Source: Candidatus Omnitrophota bacterium (GTDB taxonomy: Bacteria; Hinthialibacterota; Hinthialibacteria; Hinthialibacterales; Hinthialibacteraceae). Taken from it: 59,489 nucleotides of DNA. Both the position numbers and the translations under genes were made by a program. Within the stretch, counting starts at the first letter, position 1. Every line of letters begins with the position of its first letter. The stretch is from NCBI GenBank assembly GCA_003598175.1, contig QZKN01000156.1, positions 1-59,489 of the forward strand, read 5' to 3'. Shown piece by piece: positions 43,861 through 52,602 of this stretch. Under the pieces are notes generated by a model. It searched no databases and was not told the origin of the DNA. It worked only from the letters and a program-made list of their open reading frames with translations.

Positions 43861-44809
43861 ACCGCCTCTCCGGCGCGTTCTTTTTCGGGTGGATGCGGGC
43901 GCCGTTTCCAGACTCTCGTTCGGCCACGCATCCCGCTGTCGTATTCTCGCAAAAATCCTATGGGAAAAGTGGGACGCGGAATGTCTGTTTCTTATGCAGG
44001 ATTTTCCGGAAGGAATCGACTATATTCGACAACACGGATTCCGGGTTCGAACCATTGACGGACAAGAGTCGTTGAATCTCTGTTCAGCGGCGTTGCTGCG
44101 GAGCGTAAGAGAATTTCGGCCGGATTGGCTTGTTTTGGATGTATTGGAGCTTGATCCGTTTTTATCCGTTTACGATGAAATTCGATCACATGGCTCGCGA
44201 ATTCTGGTGATGGATGATTGTCGTTTTCAGATCCCGCCCGTCGACGTGTACTTCAATAGCAGCATTTTGGCGCACGAGAAACTGGCGGGGGTGAAAAGCG
44301 TAAAAACGCGCCTGTTTCTCGGTCCGCGCTATTTTATTTTTGATGAGGAGCTGCTGAGGGGAGAATCCAATTTGGCGAAGGATAGGTTCAACGTAGTCCT
44401 CACTTTCGGCGGATCGGATGTAACCGGAATGACCGTGAAAACGATTGAACAGCTTGTTAAAAAGGACTGGCCGGCGGTATTGTTCACCGTTATCCTTGGC
44501 CCCGGATTTTCCGGGCAGACGCAACTCGGAACTCTTCTCGAGGGACGTGATTCTTTTCGAATGGTCTTAAATCCACCCAATGTGATTCCTTATCTTCGCG
44601 ACTGTGATTTTGCGCTATGCGCGGGAGGGAGAACCATGTACGAACTGATTTATTTGGGCAAGAATTTTCTTTCGATTCCGAGCGTTGATCATGAAGTCGA
44701 GGGGGTGGAGATGGTGAAAACAATGGGATTGAATCGACTCGCCAATGAGTTCCCTCATCCAATTGCGCAGAGCATTGCCGAGTGCCTGCGAATTCCAATC
44801 GAAGCATAA
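43799..44809 (+). CDS. pseG: PseG/SpsG-like UDP-sugar hydrolase
   Basis: 336 aa GT-B fold. The N-terminal FGHASRCRILAKIL has the G-H-x-x-R loop of PseG. The C-terminal domain shows VVLTFGGSDVTGMT and DFALCAGGRTMYELIYLG. PseG cleaves UDP from UDP-2,4-diacetamido-2,4,6-trideoxy-altrose to give the free sugar for the NeuB-type synthase. Start 43799 has AGGAAGG upstream; the alternative 43793 would put it too close. It lies directly after the SpsF-like gene. No PseB or PseC homologue is in the window. Confidence 0.88.
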   Translation: MNPGTSPSMRSLNEWIHQVFEPPLRRVLFRVDAGAVSRLSFGHASRCRILAKILWEKWDAECLFLMQDFPEGIDYIRQHGFRVRTIDGQESLNLCSAALLRSVREFRPDWLVLDVLELDPFLSVYDEIRSHGSRILVMDDCRFQIPPVDVYFNSSILAHEKLAGVKSVKTRLFLGPRYFIFDEELLRGESNLAKDRFNVVLTFGGSDVTGMTVKTIEQLVKKDWPAVLFTVILGPGFSGQTQLGTLLEGRDSFRMVLNPPNVIPYLRDCDFALCAGGRTMYELIYLGKNFLSIPSVDHEVEGVEMVKTMGLNRLANEFPHPIAQSIAECLRIPIEA

Positions 44810-44955
44810 GACTCAAGTTTTATTCCCGATACCCGATAATTTCACTTGTCTGTATCGAATAAATGTTGCACATTATCAATCACCCGAATTTTTGTATTCG
44901 CAACCATGCATCGGAACAACTAAAAAAGTAGAGGAATTTTGAGGGCTGAATTTAA

Positions 44956-46233
44956 ATGCTAAAAACTCGCTACGACAAACCAACCGGCATCTTTTCTGTT
45001 TTATTTGATCCTGCGCTGCCTGTCCAAATGAAACATCATGCGGCCATGAGCGAGTTTTGGGCTCGTCTCGAGGGGAATCCGGACGTGGAGATTCAGCGAA
45101 CAAATGGGACGATCGCTGGGTTTTCCGTCCCACTGGACCACTGGCTGGACCGATTCGAAGAGGCGCTTCCGACTTCGGTTCTTGCCTTTCAAAAAACCAT
45201 CCATCAAAAACTCAACGATCCGGATTGGGCCGAACAACCGGAGGCGCTGGATGTGAATTTCCATCAAAAACCGTTTGATACGCCGGAACGGTATTGGCAG
45301 TTTATTTTGAACCAGGGGCATTTCATCGATTATTTCTTCAACCGGTTGAGCTGGTATCTCGGTCCCAAAAATGCGTTGATTGCTCCCTTTCCTCTGCATG
45401 TCGACCTCGAAGCGTCCAGCGCCTGCAATATGCGATGCCCGATGTGTTACAATGACCAGTTGCAGGAAATCGGGAAGATGGATTTTTCCTTGTTTCAAAA
45501 AGCCGTGGACGAATGCGCCGCCAACGAGGTATTTTCTGTGCGCTTGTCGTGGAGGGGCGAAACCTTATCGCATCCCCGCATCAAGGATTTTATTGCGTAC
45601 GCTGCCGCCAGGATTAAAAACGTCTCTTTTTTGACCAACGCGTTTTATTTGGATGAGGAGATTTCGGAATTTCTTGTAGTCCGGCAGGTGAGTTACATTT
45701 CGGTATCCTTTGACGGGATTGGTGAGATTTACGAAAAAATCCGCCATCCGGCGAAATTTCACGACAGTTATAATCGCGTGAAACGGCTTATGGAAATCCG
45801 CAATCGTTCCGGAAGTGTACTTCCGCAAATCCGGTTATGCACCATTTGGCCCGCCATCAAGGACAATCCCGACGCGTATTCCCAAACCATGAAAGATGTT
45901 TGCGATTATATGGTTTATAATCCCTACATCAACTTTGCCGGCCCCATGACGTTGAAGGATCAGTTTATTTGTCAGTATCCGTGGGAACGGATCGTTGTGG
46001 CCTACAACGGCAAAACGCAGTGTTGCACCGGTTGGAATGCGACGGATATCATTTTAGGCAATCTGCAGCAACACTCGATTTTCGACATGTGGCATGGAGA
46101 GAGGCTCAATCATGTCCGTCAGCTCCACGCTGCGGGAAAACGAATGGAATTGCAATCCTGTTCGCATTGCCGGCATGGCACAACCGGGGATCCGAATATT
46201 GACATCGACGCCATTCTGCAACGAGGGTTTTAG
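44956..46233 (+). CDS. Radical SAM protein with SPASM-like C-terminus (island rSAM 3)
   Basis: 425 aa. Residues ~1-145 are an N-terminal extension of unknown type. The rSAM motif CNMRCPMC follows at ~157-164, then LSWRGETLSHP as the GGE-like motif and ISVSFDGIGEIYEKIRHP. The C-terminal SPASM set includes CQYPWERIVV, TQCCTGWN and CSHCRHG. It is a paralogue of rSAM 4 (46866), sharing the FDG(I/L)GEIYEKIR segment. Next in the run is the formyltransferase, 6 bp after the stop. The reaction is unknown. Confidence 0.85.
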   Translation: MLKTRYDKPTGIFSVLFDPALPVQMKHHAAMSEFWARLEGNPDVEIQRTNGTIAGFSVPLDHWLDRFEEALPTSVLAFQKTIHQKLNDPDWAEQPEALDVNFHQKPFDTPERYWQFILNQGHFIDYFFNRLSWYLGPKNALIAPFPLHVDLEASSACNMRCPMCYNDQLQEIGKMDFSLFQKAVDECAANEVFSVRLSWRGETLSHPRIKDFIAYAAARIKNVSFLTNAFYLDEEISEFLVVRQVSYISVSFDGIGEIYEKIRHPAKFHDSYNRVKRLMEIRNRSGSVLPQIRLCTIWPAIKDNPDAYSQTMKDVCDYMVYNPYINFAGPMTLKDQFICQYPWERIVVAYNGKTQCCTGWNATDIILGNLQQHSIFDMWHGERLNHVRQLHAAGKRMELQSCSHCRHGTTGDPNIDIDAILQRGF

Positions 46234-46239
46234 AATCTC

Positions 46240-46860
46240 GTGAACATCGGGTTGCTGCTCAACTGGGGCGTGGGACTGGAAATCCTGAAAGCCGTCGAAC
46301 GAGATCCGGCGATGGAGATCGGGATGGTGGTCACCCGCCATGATCCCGCAAGCGGGGATCGATGGAAAAACGCCGTATATGCGTATTCCCTATTGCAGAA
46401 TTATACGACGATTGAAGAGGAGAGTTTAACCTGGGCCGATCTCGTCGGGTGGATCCGACGTTTGGAGATCGATTTGCTGGTGTGCCATGCGTTCATGAAA
46501 AAACTGCCCAAACATGTGTATCAGGTCCCGCGTTTGGGGACGGTCAACATCCATCCGTCGTTGCTGCCGAAATACCGAGGACCTTCCCCCACGTTTTGGG
46601 TGTTGAAAAATGGGGAGAAGGAAACCGGATTAACCAGTCATTATGTGGATGAAGGGCTGGATACAGGCCCCATTATCGCACAATGCCGCTTGCCGCTCGA
46701 TGCGGACGATACGGTTCCAACCGTGATCGAAAAAATGAAACTTCGAGTGGGCGAATTGATCGTGAAAACACTCGATCACATTCGCGATGAAAATTTCCGT
46801 CCCCGTCCGCAAGAGGAACAGTCGGCCAGTTATGCGCCCAGACCGCAGAAAAAGGATTGA
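46240..46860 (+). CDS. Formyltransferase (folate-dependent) for sugar amines
   Basis: 206 aa, a compact formyl-transferase domain. The motif NIHPSLLPKYRGPSPTFW (N-x-H) and LDTGPIIAQ (the catalytic Asp) are those of 10-formyltetrahydrofolate N-formyltransferases. Enzymes of this sort (e.g. VioF, WlaRD-like) formylate amino groups of nucleotide-linked sugars. The start is GTG 46240. It lies between two paralogous radical SAM genes and could give an N-formyl group on the nonulosonate or a bound sugar. Confidence 0.9.
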   Translation: MNIGLLLNWGVGLEILKAVERDPAMEIGMVVTRHDPASGDRWKNAVYAYSLLQNYTTIEEESLTWADLVGWIRRLEIDLLVCHAFMKKLPKHVYQVPRLGTVNIHPSLLPKYRGPSPTFWVLKNGEKETGLTSHYVDEGLDTGPIIAQCRLPLDADDTVPTVIEKMKLRVGELIVKTLDHIRDENFRPRPQEEQSASYAPRPQKKD

Positions 46861-46865
46861 TACTC

Positions 46866-47951
46866 ATGAAAAAATCGGAAACCTTGACGCAGTTCAGTTG
46901 CGAATCCTTTTCGGAATATATCCGAAACGAATACCGGCGGGCGAGAGGAAAGATGGTTTCCTATCTTCTCAATCGCTATCAATGGAAGTACTATCCGGTC
47001 AAGAAAGTTCCTTCGTTTCCGTTGAACGTGGATATTGAAGTGAGCAGCAAATGCCAATTGAAATGCACCCATTGTTTTCGGCAATATATGGATATGGGCG
47101 AAGACCATTATATGCCGCTGAATATGTATACGAAGATTGTCAAGGAATGCGGCGACCATCGTTTATTCACATTGAAGTTCAGCATGCGCGGCGAGCCCTT
47201 GATGCATCCCGACATCGTTGAAATGGTTCGATTGGCCAAGGAAGCAGGCATTCGGGAAGTATGGATCAATACCAACGGCGGCATGATCACCGAAAAACTG
47301 GCGCGAGGCCTGATAACCGCCGGAGTGGATTGGATCACGGTGAGTTTTGACGGATTGGGCGAGATTTATGAAAAGATCCGCACTCCTCTGAAATATGAAC
47401 AATCGCTCGAAAAACTCAAAACGCTGCGCCGAATCCGCGACGAATTGAAAGGCAAAACGCTGCTCAACGTACAAACCCTTTGGTCCGCCATAAAAGAGGA
47501 TCCCGATGCCTATGTGAACCTGATGAAAGGTATCGTCGACCGCGTGGCGTACAATCCGGACATGAATTTCGAAGCCGCCATTCTCGTACCCGATGAGAAT
47601 TTCATTTGTCCCCGCTTATGGCAACGCATCGCCATCACGAGCCGCGGCAATTATCTCAAATGCCCGTCGGATTTTACCATGGATGAAATCCTCGGGCATG
47701 TGAATCAATATTCCGTGAAAGAAGCGTGGGATATCCTGCAGGAAGAGCAGCGGCAGCTGCATTTGTCCGGCCGCCGGCTGGAAAGCAAGGTCTGTGAAAA
47801 ATGCCATCATGGCGCTCGGAAGGTAAAAAAGAACGTCCAAATCGAAGGCATTGTTCAGGACGATTTTACCTATGCATTTAAAGAGGATTTTTCAGGCTGG
47901 GGAGACCGCGGCGAAACGCGTGAAAAAACCGAACTCTGTGGGAAACGATGA
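46866..47951 (+). CDS. Radical SAM protein with SPASM-like C-terminus (island rSAM 4)
   Basis: 361 aa. The rSAM motif is CQLKCTHC (~60-67), GGE-like FSMRGEPLMHP, and ITVSFDGLGEIYEKIRTP. The C-terminal Cys set is ICPRLWQ, LKCPSDF and CEKCHHG. The barrel matches rSAM 3 closely but the N-terminal extension is shorter. AAAGGA precedes ATG 46866; a TTG at 46857 overlaps the formyltransferase stop. The stop overlaps the methyltransferase start by 4 bp. Confidence 0.85.
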   Translation: MKKSETLTQFSCESFSEYIRNEYRRARGKMVSYLLNRYQWKYYPVKKVPSFPLNVDIEVSSKCQLKCTHCFRQYMDMGEDHYMPLNMYTKIVKECGDHRLFTLKFSMRGEPLMHPDIVEMVRLAKEAGIREVWINTNGGMITEKLARGLITAGVDWITVSFDGLGEIYEKIRTPLKYEQSLEKLKTLRRIRDELKGKTLLNVQTLWSAIKEDPDAYVNLMKGIVDRVAYNPDMNFEAAILVPDENFICPRLWQRIAITSRGNYLKCPSDFTMDEILGHVNQYSVKEAWDILQEEQRQLHLSGRRLESKVCEKCHHGARKVKKNVQIEGIVQDDFTYAFKEDFSGWGDRGETREKTELCGKR

Positions 47952-48739
47952 TGACGAGCCATCCGACGACGTATTGGAAACGAATTCTCGGGATTGATTT
48001 GTTTAAAGTCAAGTATGCAGTGCAATATGGGTTATATAAAACCTTGCGGATTGCTTTGCCAAAACTGAAAAGCCAGCGCCTGTATTGGGCCGAGCGTGGG
48101 ACCGTGTATAAGGATGAAATTCTTGCATCCGGTTATTTGGAGCGAGAGGTTTTTTTTCAGGATTTACTCGTAAACGAGTTGCGCGGGATCGATTTTCAGA
48201 GTTGTTTCGAAGCCGGTTGCGGGTTTGGATGGAATGTGAAACGAGTCAAAGACGAATTTCCGCAGGTGCGCGTGTCTGGCCTTGATTTCAGTCTTTCCCA
48301 GTTGATCAATTCAAAAGAGTATATGCGCGATTCCTCGATTCCTGTCGTGAACGGCGATAATTGCGCGATGCCATTTCGGGATAATTCGTTTGACGTCGGA
48401 TTTTCCGTGGGCGTCTTCATGAATATTCATCCCGCCTCCATCCGCGCCGCGTTCCGGGAGATGATGCGCGTCTGTCGAAAATATATCATTCATCTCGAAT
48501 ATGATGAAAATCACACCACTCCCGCCTTGCGGGAAAAACGGGCGTTTAAGACAAACATCATTTCTCACGATTACAAAGCCCTCTATGCGTCTCTTGGCGC
48601 GAACGTCATCCGGGTATCGACCTACAAGGAATTTGGCGAGGCTTATTATTCCCATCAGGAAAAAATTGCCTCTCCGTTGCAGCGTTGGGAAGGATTCGAA
48701 GGACCCGAGAAATATATTCTGATCGTGATTCAGGTGTAG
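47948..48739 (+). CDS. SAM-dependent methyltransferase (island copy 2)
   Basis: 263 aa class I methyltransferase. The SAM site is FEAGCGFGWNVKRV, the next motif VSGLDFSLSQ, and motif IV DVGFSVGVFMNI. The N-terminal ~70 residues have no recognised domain. It is not closely alike to the one at 37640. The ATG overlaps the rSAM 4 stop, so the pair rSAM-methyltransferase recurs in the island (rSAM 1 with the first methyltransferase). Confidence 0.85.
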   Translation: MMTSHPTTYWKRILGIDLFKVKYAVQYGLYKTLRIALPKLKSQRLYWAERGTVYKDEILASGYLEREVFFQDLLVNELRGIDFQSCFEAGCGFGWNVKRVKDEFPQVRVSGLDFSLSQLINSKEYMRDSSIPVVNGDNCAMPFRDNSFDVGFSVGVFMNIHPASIRAAFREMMRVCRKYIIHLEYDENHTTPALREKRAFKTNIISHDYKALYASLGANVIRVSTYKEFGEAYYSHQEKIASPLQRWEGFEGPEKYILIVIQV

Positions 48740-48755
48740 AAGGGAGAATCCCTCT

Positions 48756-49574
48756 TTGATCGTACCGGCCATGAACACAACCTGGTTTTGGTTCGAGGAA
48801 CAAACGCGTCGTCATTATCACGGCACGCCGGCGGACGTCATGCGGAAGTTTGATTTGCTTGCCGCTCATCGTTGTCTGGCGGATGGGCTTGAAATTTACA
48901 TCGATCCGACGCGCCTGCGCGAGTCGGAACCATTTGACGCCCGGTTTTATCGGCGTTTTGCTTCCTTGCGCTTTCGATCCGTTCATATCGGGCAATCGGA
49001 CGCGGATTTTCTGGATCACGAGCGCTGCCACGAGGAGCTGTTGTGCTTACGCGATCTGATGGAAAAACTGGAAGCGGATAGGCTTATTATTCACGCGCAC
49101 CATTTTCAACGAAATCGAATACAGAGAAAAAAATTACTGCAATCCGCTCTCGGTTCCTGTTCGATCCTGATCGAAAACAACGGATTCGACTCCCGGTGGG
49201 GAGGAAGCATTCAAGGATTGGAGACGATATTCGCCGATTGTCCTGAATTCCGGTTTTGTCTGGATATCGCCCATGTGAAAGATTTTCCGGGAAGTTCATT
49301 GGATGATTTTCTTGACCATGAACTGTTGATGAATCGGCTACAGGAAATCCACTATAGTTATTCCACAATTCTATTACCATCCGATCCCTATGCCGCGATC
49401 GGTTTTTCCGGATACGGCCCTTATCACGCGCTATTTTCGGTGCTCGGAATTCCTCTCAGTTCAAGGACGTTGGAGTTCGTTCACCGTTATCCGATCGTCC
49501 TGGAAGGCGTTGCGCCGACCGAGGATACGACCCTGGAATTCTTAAAAAGGGAAATTTCTTTATTGCGATCATAA
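48756..49574 (+). CDS. Xylose isomerase-like TIM barrel protein
   Basis: 272 aa. A sugar phosphate isomerase/epimerase-like barrel, with ADGLEIYIDP, RSVHIGQSD, RLIIHAHHFQ, SILIENNGF and FCLDIAHVKDF; these hold the expected Glu, His and Asp of a metal site. No signal peptide, so it acts in the cytosol, probably on a sugar of this pathway. A TTG start at 48756 has GGAG nine bases upstream; ATG 48771 is the alternative. Confidence 0.75.
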   Translation: MIVPAMNTTWFWFEEQTRRHYHGTPADVMRKFDLLAAHRCLADGLEIYIDPTRLRESEPFDARFYRRFASLRFRSVHIGQSDADFLDHERCHEELLCLRDLMEKLEADRLIIHAHHFQRNRIQRKKLLQSALGSCSILIENNGFDSRWGGSIQGLETIFADCPEFRFCLDIAHVKDFPGSSLDDFLDHELLMNRLQEIHYSYSTILLPSDPYAAIGFSGYGPYHALFSVLGIPLSSRTLEFVHRYPIVLEGVAPTEDTTLEFLKREISLLRS

Positions 49575-49613
49575 AGGACCACATTCGCGATCAACAAAAA
49601 GAAAGTGAACATC

Positions 49614-50666
49614 ATGCGGACAGCAACCATAGGAAACCATCGTATCGGGGAAGGACATCCGCCGTTTTTCGTGGCGGAATTGGGCATCTGTCACGGCGGT
49701 AAAGTTGATGTGGCGTTGCAACTGACGGAAGAAGCCGTCAAGGCCGGCGCGCATTGCATCAAGACGGAAACCTTTCAGCGTCAGGCCATCGTGTTGGATC
49801 CATCGATTACCACCAACCATTTGATCGGAGGGGAGCGAATCACGGAACCTCTTATCGAGCACATGGAAAAATATGAATTAACGTTCGATGAACATCATCG
49901 GATCAAAAAAAAATGCGATGATCTCAACATTCCTTTTATGGCCACCGCCCACGATTTCGAAGCGGTGGATTTCCTCGTCGACATCGGCGCCGCCGCCGTA
50001 AAAATCTCCTCGCCGGATATCATCCATTTTCCGTTGTTGCGATACGTCGCTTCCAAAGAGATTCCGATCGTCATGGACACGGGCGGCGCGTTTCAATACG
50101 AAGTGGAAATCGCGGTTAAAACATTACGGGAAAACGGCGCGACGAATCTGATCGTGAACCACAATCCCGCCGGCCACCCCGCCGCGGCGGATCAACACGA
50201 TCTGCGAATCATTCCACGGCTGCGGGAAATCCTCGAACTGCCGATCGGGATTGCCGATCACTATGCCGGTTATGAAATGCTGTACGCCGCCGCCGCCCTG
50301 GGCGCCAATTTGTTGGAAAAACCGATTTCGGAAGATCGGTTTGTGCCCGAACCGGAACGGAGCTGGTCCATAACCATGACCGATCTGGCGGAGGTTCTGC
50401 TCACTGTGTCGCGGATTCATCAGGCTCTCGGACGGGCGGAACGAGTCCTTTCCAAACAGGCTCAGCAATACCGCAATGCCAACCGCATGGCCTGCGCCGC
50501 GGCCAGGGATCTGCCGGCCGGCGCGGACATTTCGTTGGCGAACATTACGTTCGGACGGCCTCGAAACGGCATCGGCGTGGAATATTGGGACTTGATCGAA
50601 GGCAAGAAATTACGACGCGCGAAATTGCGGCGCGAATATATTCAGTGGGAAGATCTGGACGGATGA
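49614..50666 (+). CDS. NeuB-type nonulosonic acid synthase, copy 2
   Basis: 350 aa. A second NeuB barrel (FFVAELGICHGGKVD, HCIKTETFQRQ, IVMDTGGAFQYEVE, NHNPAGHPA, GIADHYAGYE) with a C-terminal SAF domain. It departs from NeuB copy 1 in key segments: STGM is replaced by DTGG, and HCxS by NHNP. It may therefore use a different sugar. The next gene is a NeuA-like cytidylyltransferase that starts at the stop (ATGA overlap). Start ATG 49614; GTG 49605 is a weak alternative. Confidence 0.88.
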   Translation: MRTATIGNHRIGEGHPPFFVAELGICHGGKVDVALQLTEEAVKAGAHCIKTETFQRQAIVLDPSITTNHLIGGERITEPLIEHMEKYELTFDEHHRIKKKCDDLNIPFMATAHDFEAVDFLVDIGAAAVKISSPDIIHFPLLRYVASKEIPIVMDTGGAFQYEVEIAVKTLRENGATNLIVNHNPAGHPAAADQHDLRIIPRLREILELPIGIADHYAGYEMLYAAAALGANLLEKPISEDRFVPEPERSWSITMTDLAEVLLTVSRIHQALGRAERVLSKQAQQYRNANRMACAAARDLPAGADISLANITFGRPRNGIGVEYWDLIEGKKLRRAKLRREYIQWEDLDG

Positions 50667-51352
50667 CTACCTCGCGGGATTGTCTTTGCATTATCGGCGC
50701 CCGGCGCGGTTCGAGGCGATTGAAGGGAAAAAACAAACTGCCGTTGAACGGGAAACCCCTTTTTGTCCACGCCATGGAAACGGCGAGGCGATCTGCGATT
50801 TTTGATTCTATTCTTTTTAGCACGGACGATGAGGAAATCCTGGCCCGAATACGCGATTTTGACGATGTTCTTGTCGACGAACGCCCTCAAAATCTGGCCG
50901 ACAGCCAAACATCGATGCTGGAGGTGATTGCCTATCTGTTGCACCAATATCCGGCGATTTTTTCTCCTGTCCACTCGTTCTGCCTATTGACTCCCTGCCA
51001 GCCTTTCCGAACCGCCGAGCAGATTCAAAACGCTTACCGGTTGTATCAAGAAACCAAAGCGGATTCTCTCATCAGCGTTACTCGCTTTCCGTTCCCTCCC
51101 GAGTTGGCCGTGGATGTGGTCGATCAAAAAGTGCATCGCACGTGGACGGGACTGGTTCGTGGAGAACGATTTTCCCCTCGATTTTATCCCAACGGCGCAA
51201 TAACCATTGTCAACAAAGACTATTTTATGCAACATACGGAGGTCTTTTCTTCCAACACCGTGGCGTTTGAAGTGCCGTGGCCTTATTCTCTCGACATCGA
51301 TGAGGAGCGCGACTATCAATTGGCGCTTCTCCTGGAAAAGATATTTCTTTAG
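50663..51352 (+). CDS. Acylneuraminate-type cytidylyltransferase (NeuA/PseF-like)
   Basis: 229 aa. The N-terminal CIIGARRGSRRLKGKN is the CTP-binding motif of CMP-sialic acid synthetases. LFSTDDEEIL and LLTPCQPFRTAEQI are further family motifs, and the late LDIDEERDYQLA holds the metal-binding Asp. It makes the CMP-nonulosonate used by transferases. ATGA overlap with the second NeuB gene, so the NeuB2-NeuA pair is translated together. This is the second activating enzyme in the island. Confidence 0.92.
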   Translation: MTTSRDCLCIIGARRGSRRLKGKNKLPLNGKPLFVHAMETARRSAIFDSILFSTDDEEILARIRDFDDVLVDERPQNLADSQTSMLEVIAYLLHQYPAIFSPVHSFCLLTPCQPFRTAEQIQNAYRLYQETKADSLISVTRFPFPPELAVDVVDQKVHRTWTGLVRGERFSPRFYPNGAITIVNKDYFMQHTEVFSSNTVAFEVPWPYSLDIDEERDYQLALLLEKIFL

Positions 51353-51361
51353 CCGTGTGCA

Positions 51362-52231
51362 ATGATGATAAGCAATAATCTTACCCGCATCGTACAAGAA
51401 ATAATCGAGGAATACTATCCGAACCTTCATTTCGGATATCGCTTCGGAATGGAGATGTATAAAAATACCTTCGTCATCAGCAGCGATAGCAGAACGCTTC
51501 TCTTAAAATTTCATAATCCACTGATTCGTGAAAATAAACACCTGTTGGAAAACATGTATCAAACTTGCTCGGAAAAAGGATTGATCCCTCAAATCGTTCC
51601 CTCGCGGGAAGGAGCGTTCCTTGTGGAGCACAAAGGCGTCATTGCCAGTGTGCAGGTGAAACTGGACGACGAGAAGACCTTGATTGATCCGAGTACGCTG
51701 GGGCAACGTTTGTCTCAGCTCCATTCCGCACTTCGTTGCATCCCCTGCGAGAGAGTTCGGAATCATTTGCAGCGAACCGTGGCGGATATTTTCCAAGCCT
51801 CGATTCGCTATGGATATGAATATCTCCATCGGTATGTTGAACCGGTAGTGATGACGGCGGAAAGTCCTTCCGCCCAACTGATTCATGGCGATCTTCATAC
51901 ACATAACCTGATTCAGTACAACCGTATGATTTATTTCATCGACCTGGATTCTACGACCACCTTTCATCCCATTTCCGATGTGGCATTTGCCGCTTATCGA
52001 TTATACGGTTTTGATAGAGAAAAAATCCAACTACTCCTTAACTCGTATTTTGAGGGAACCTCATTTCCTCGCTTCAAGTATGAAGAAATCTGGCCATTTG
52101 TGCTCTACAACATTTTACAACGAATTTTGTTTATTCGTATTGAGGAAGACCGGGGAAACACAAATTGGTCCTATGATCTCCCCTCCCAAAATCGATATTT
52201 GCGTGATGTCTTGCATCATTGTGGAGTATAA
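51362..52231 (+). CDS. Aminoglycoside/choline phosphotransferase-like kinase
   Basis: 289 aa with the APH fold. The catalytic loop is LIHGDLHTHNLI (Asp and Asn) and the metal-binding FIDLDSTT. The N-terminal lobe has LLLKFHNPLIRENKHLL with the ATP-site Lys. It would phosphorylate a small hydroxyl or amino compound (choline, ethanolamine, a sugar). It is the last gene of the island, 9 bp after NeuA. Drug-resistance meaning should not be assumed. Confidence 0.85.
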   Translation: MMISNNLTRIVQEIIEEYYPNLHFGYRFGMEMYKNTFVISSDSRTLLLKFHNPLIRENKHLLENMYQTCSEKGLIPQIVPSREGAFLVEHKGVIASVQVKLDDEKTLIDPSTLGQRLSQLHSALRCIPCERVRNHLQRTVADIFQASIRYGYEYLHRYVEPVVMTAESPSAQLIHGDLHTHNLIQYNRMIYFIDLDSTTTFHPISDVAFAAYRLYGFDREKIQLLLNSYFEGTSFPRFKYEEIWPFVLYNILQRILFIRIEEDRGNTNWSYDLPSQNRYLRDVLHHCGV

Positions 52232-52602
52232 AAAAGTATTCGGAAGATCATTTGGCATCCGAATAAGCGGAGGCCATGGTTTTCGGAATCGACTCCTCTG
52301 CGCAGTGGGATGTGTAAAAATTTCATGCCCATCTCCGTTATAGGCAAATATTTCCTGATGGAAAAGGATTCATATCGTCCATTATTCAACACCGATTTTC
52401 GCAGAGTCTGTATCCTTCAGAATTGAACCAAAAGATATAAGGTAGGAAATCCCATAAATTCTTGCTATTGCGCATGATTATCTTGGTTATTACATGACGG
52501 TTATAATGTAATAAATTGGTAACACAATTAGGCTCTTTCCCATACTTTTCCCCTTTTTATAGCCATTTTTACTTAATACTACGGCGACACATCAACTCCC
52601 AA
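52232..52602. other. Intergenic gap after the glycan island, no gene seen
   Basis: This 370 bp stretch separates the kinase gene from the transposase remnant. It is AT-rich with many stops in all frames. I see no RNA, repeat or promoter that I can support. It is likely degraded insertion DNA. Confidence 0.4.

Noticed and set aside
51362..52231. Aminoglycoside resistance gene
   Set aside because: The APH fold is shared with choline, ethanolamine and sugar kinases, and its place at the end of the glycan island favours a metabolic kinase.
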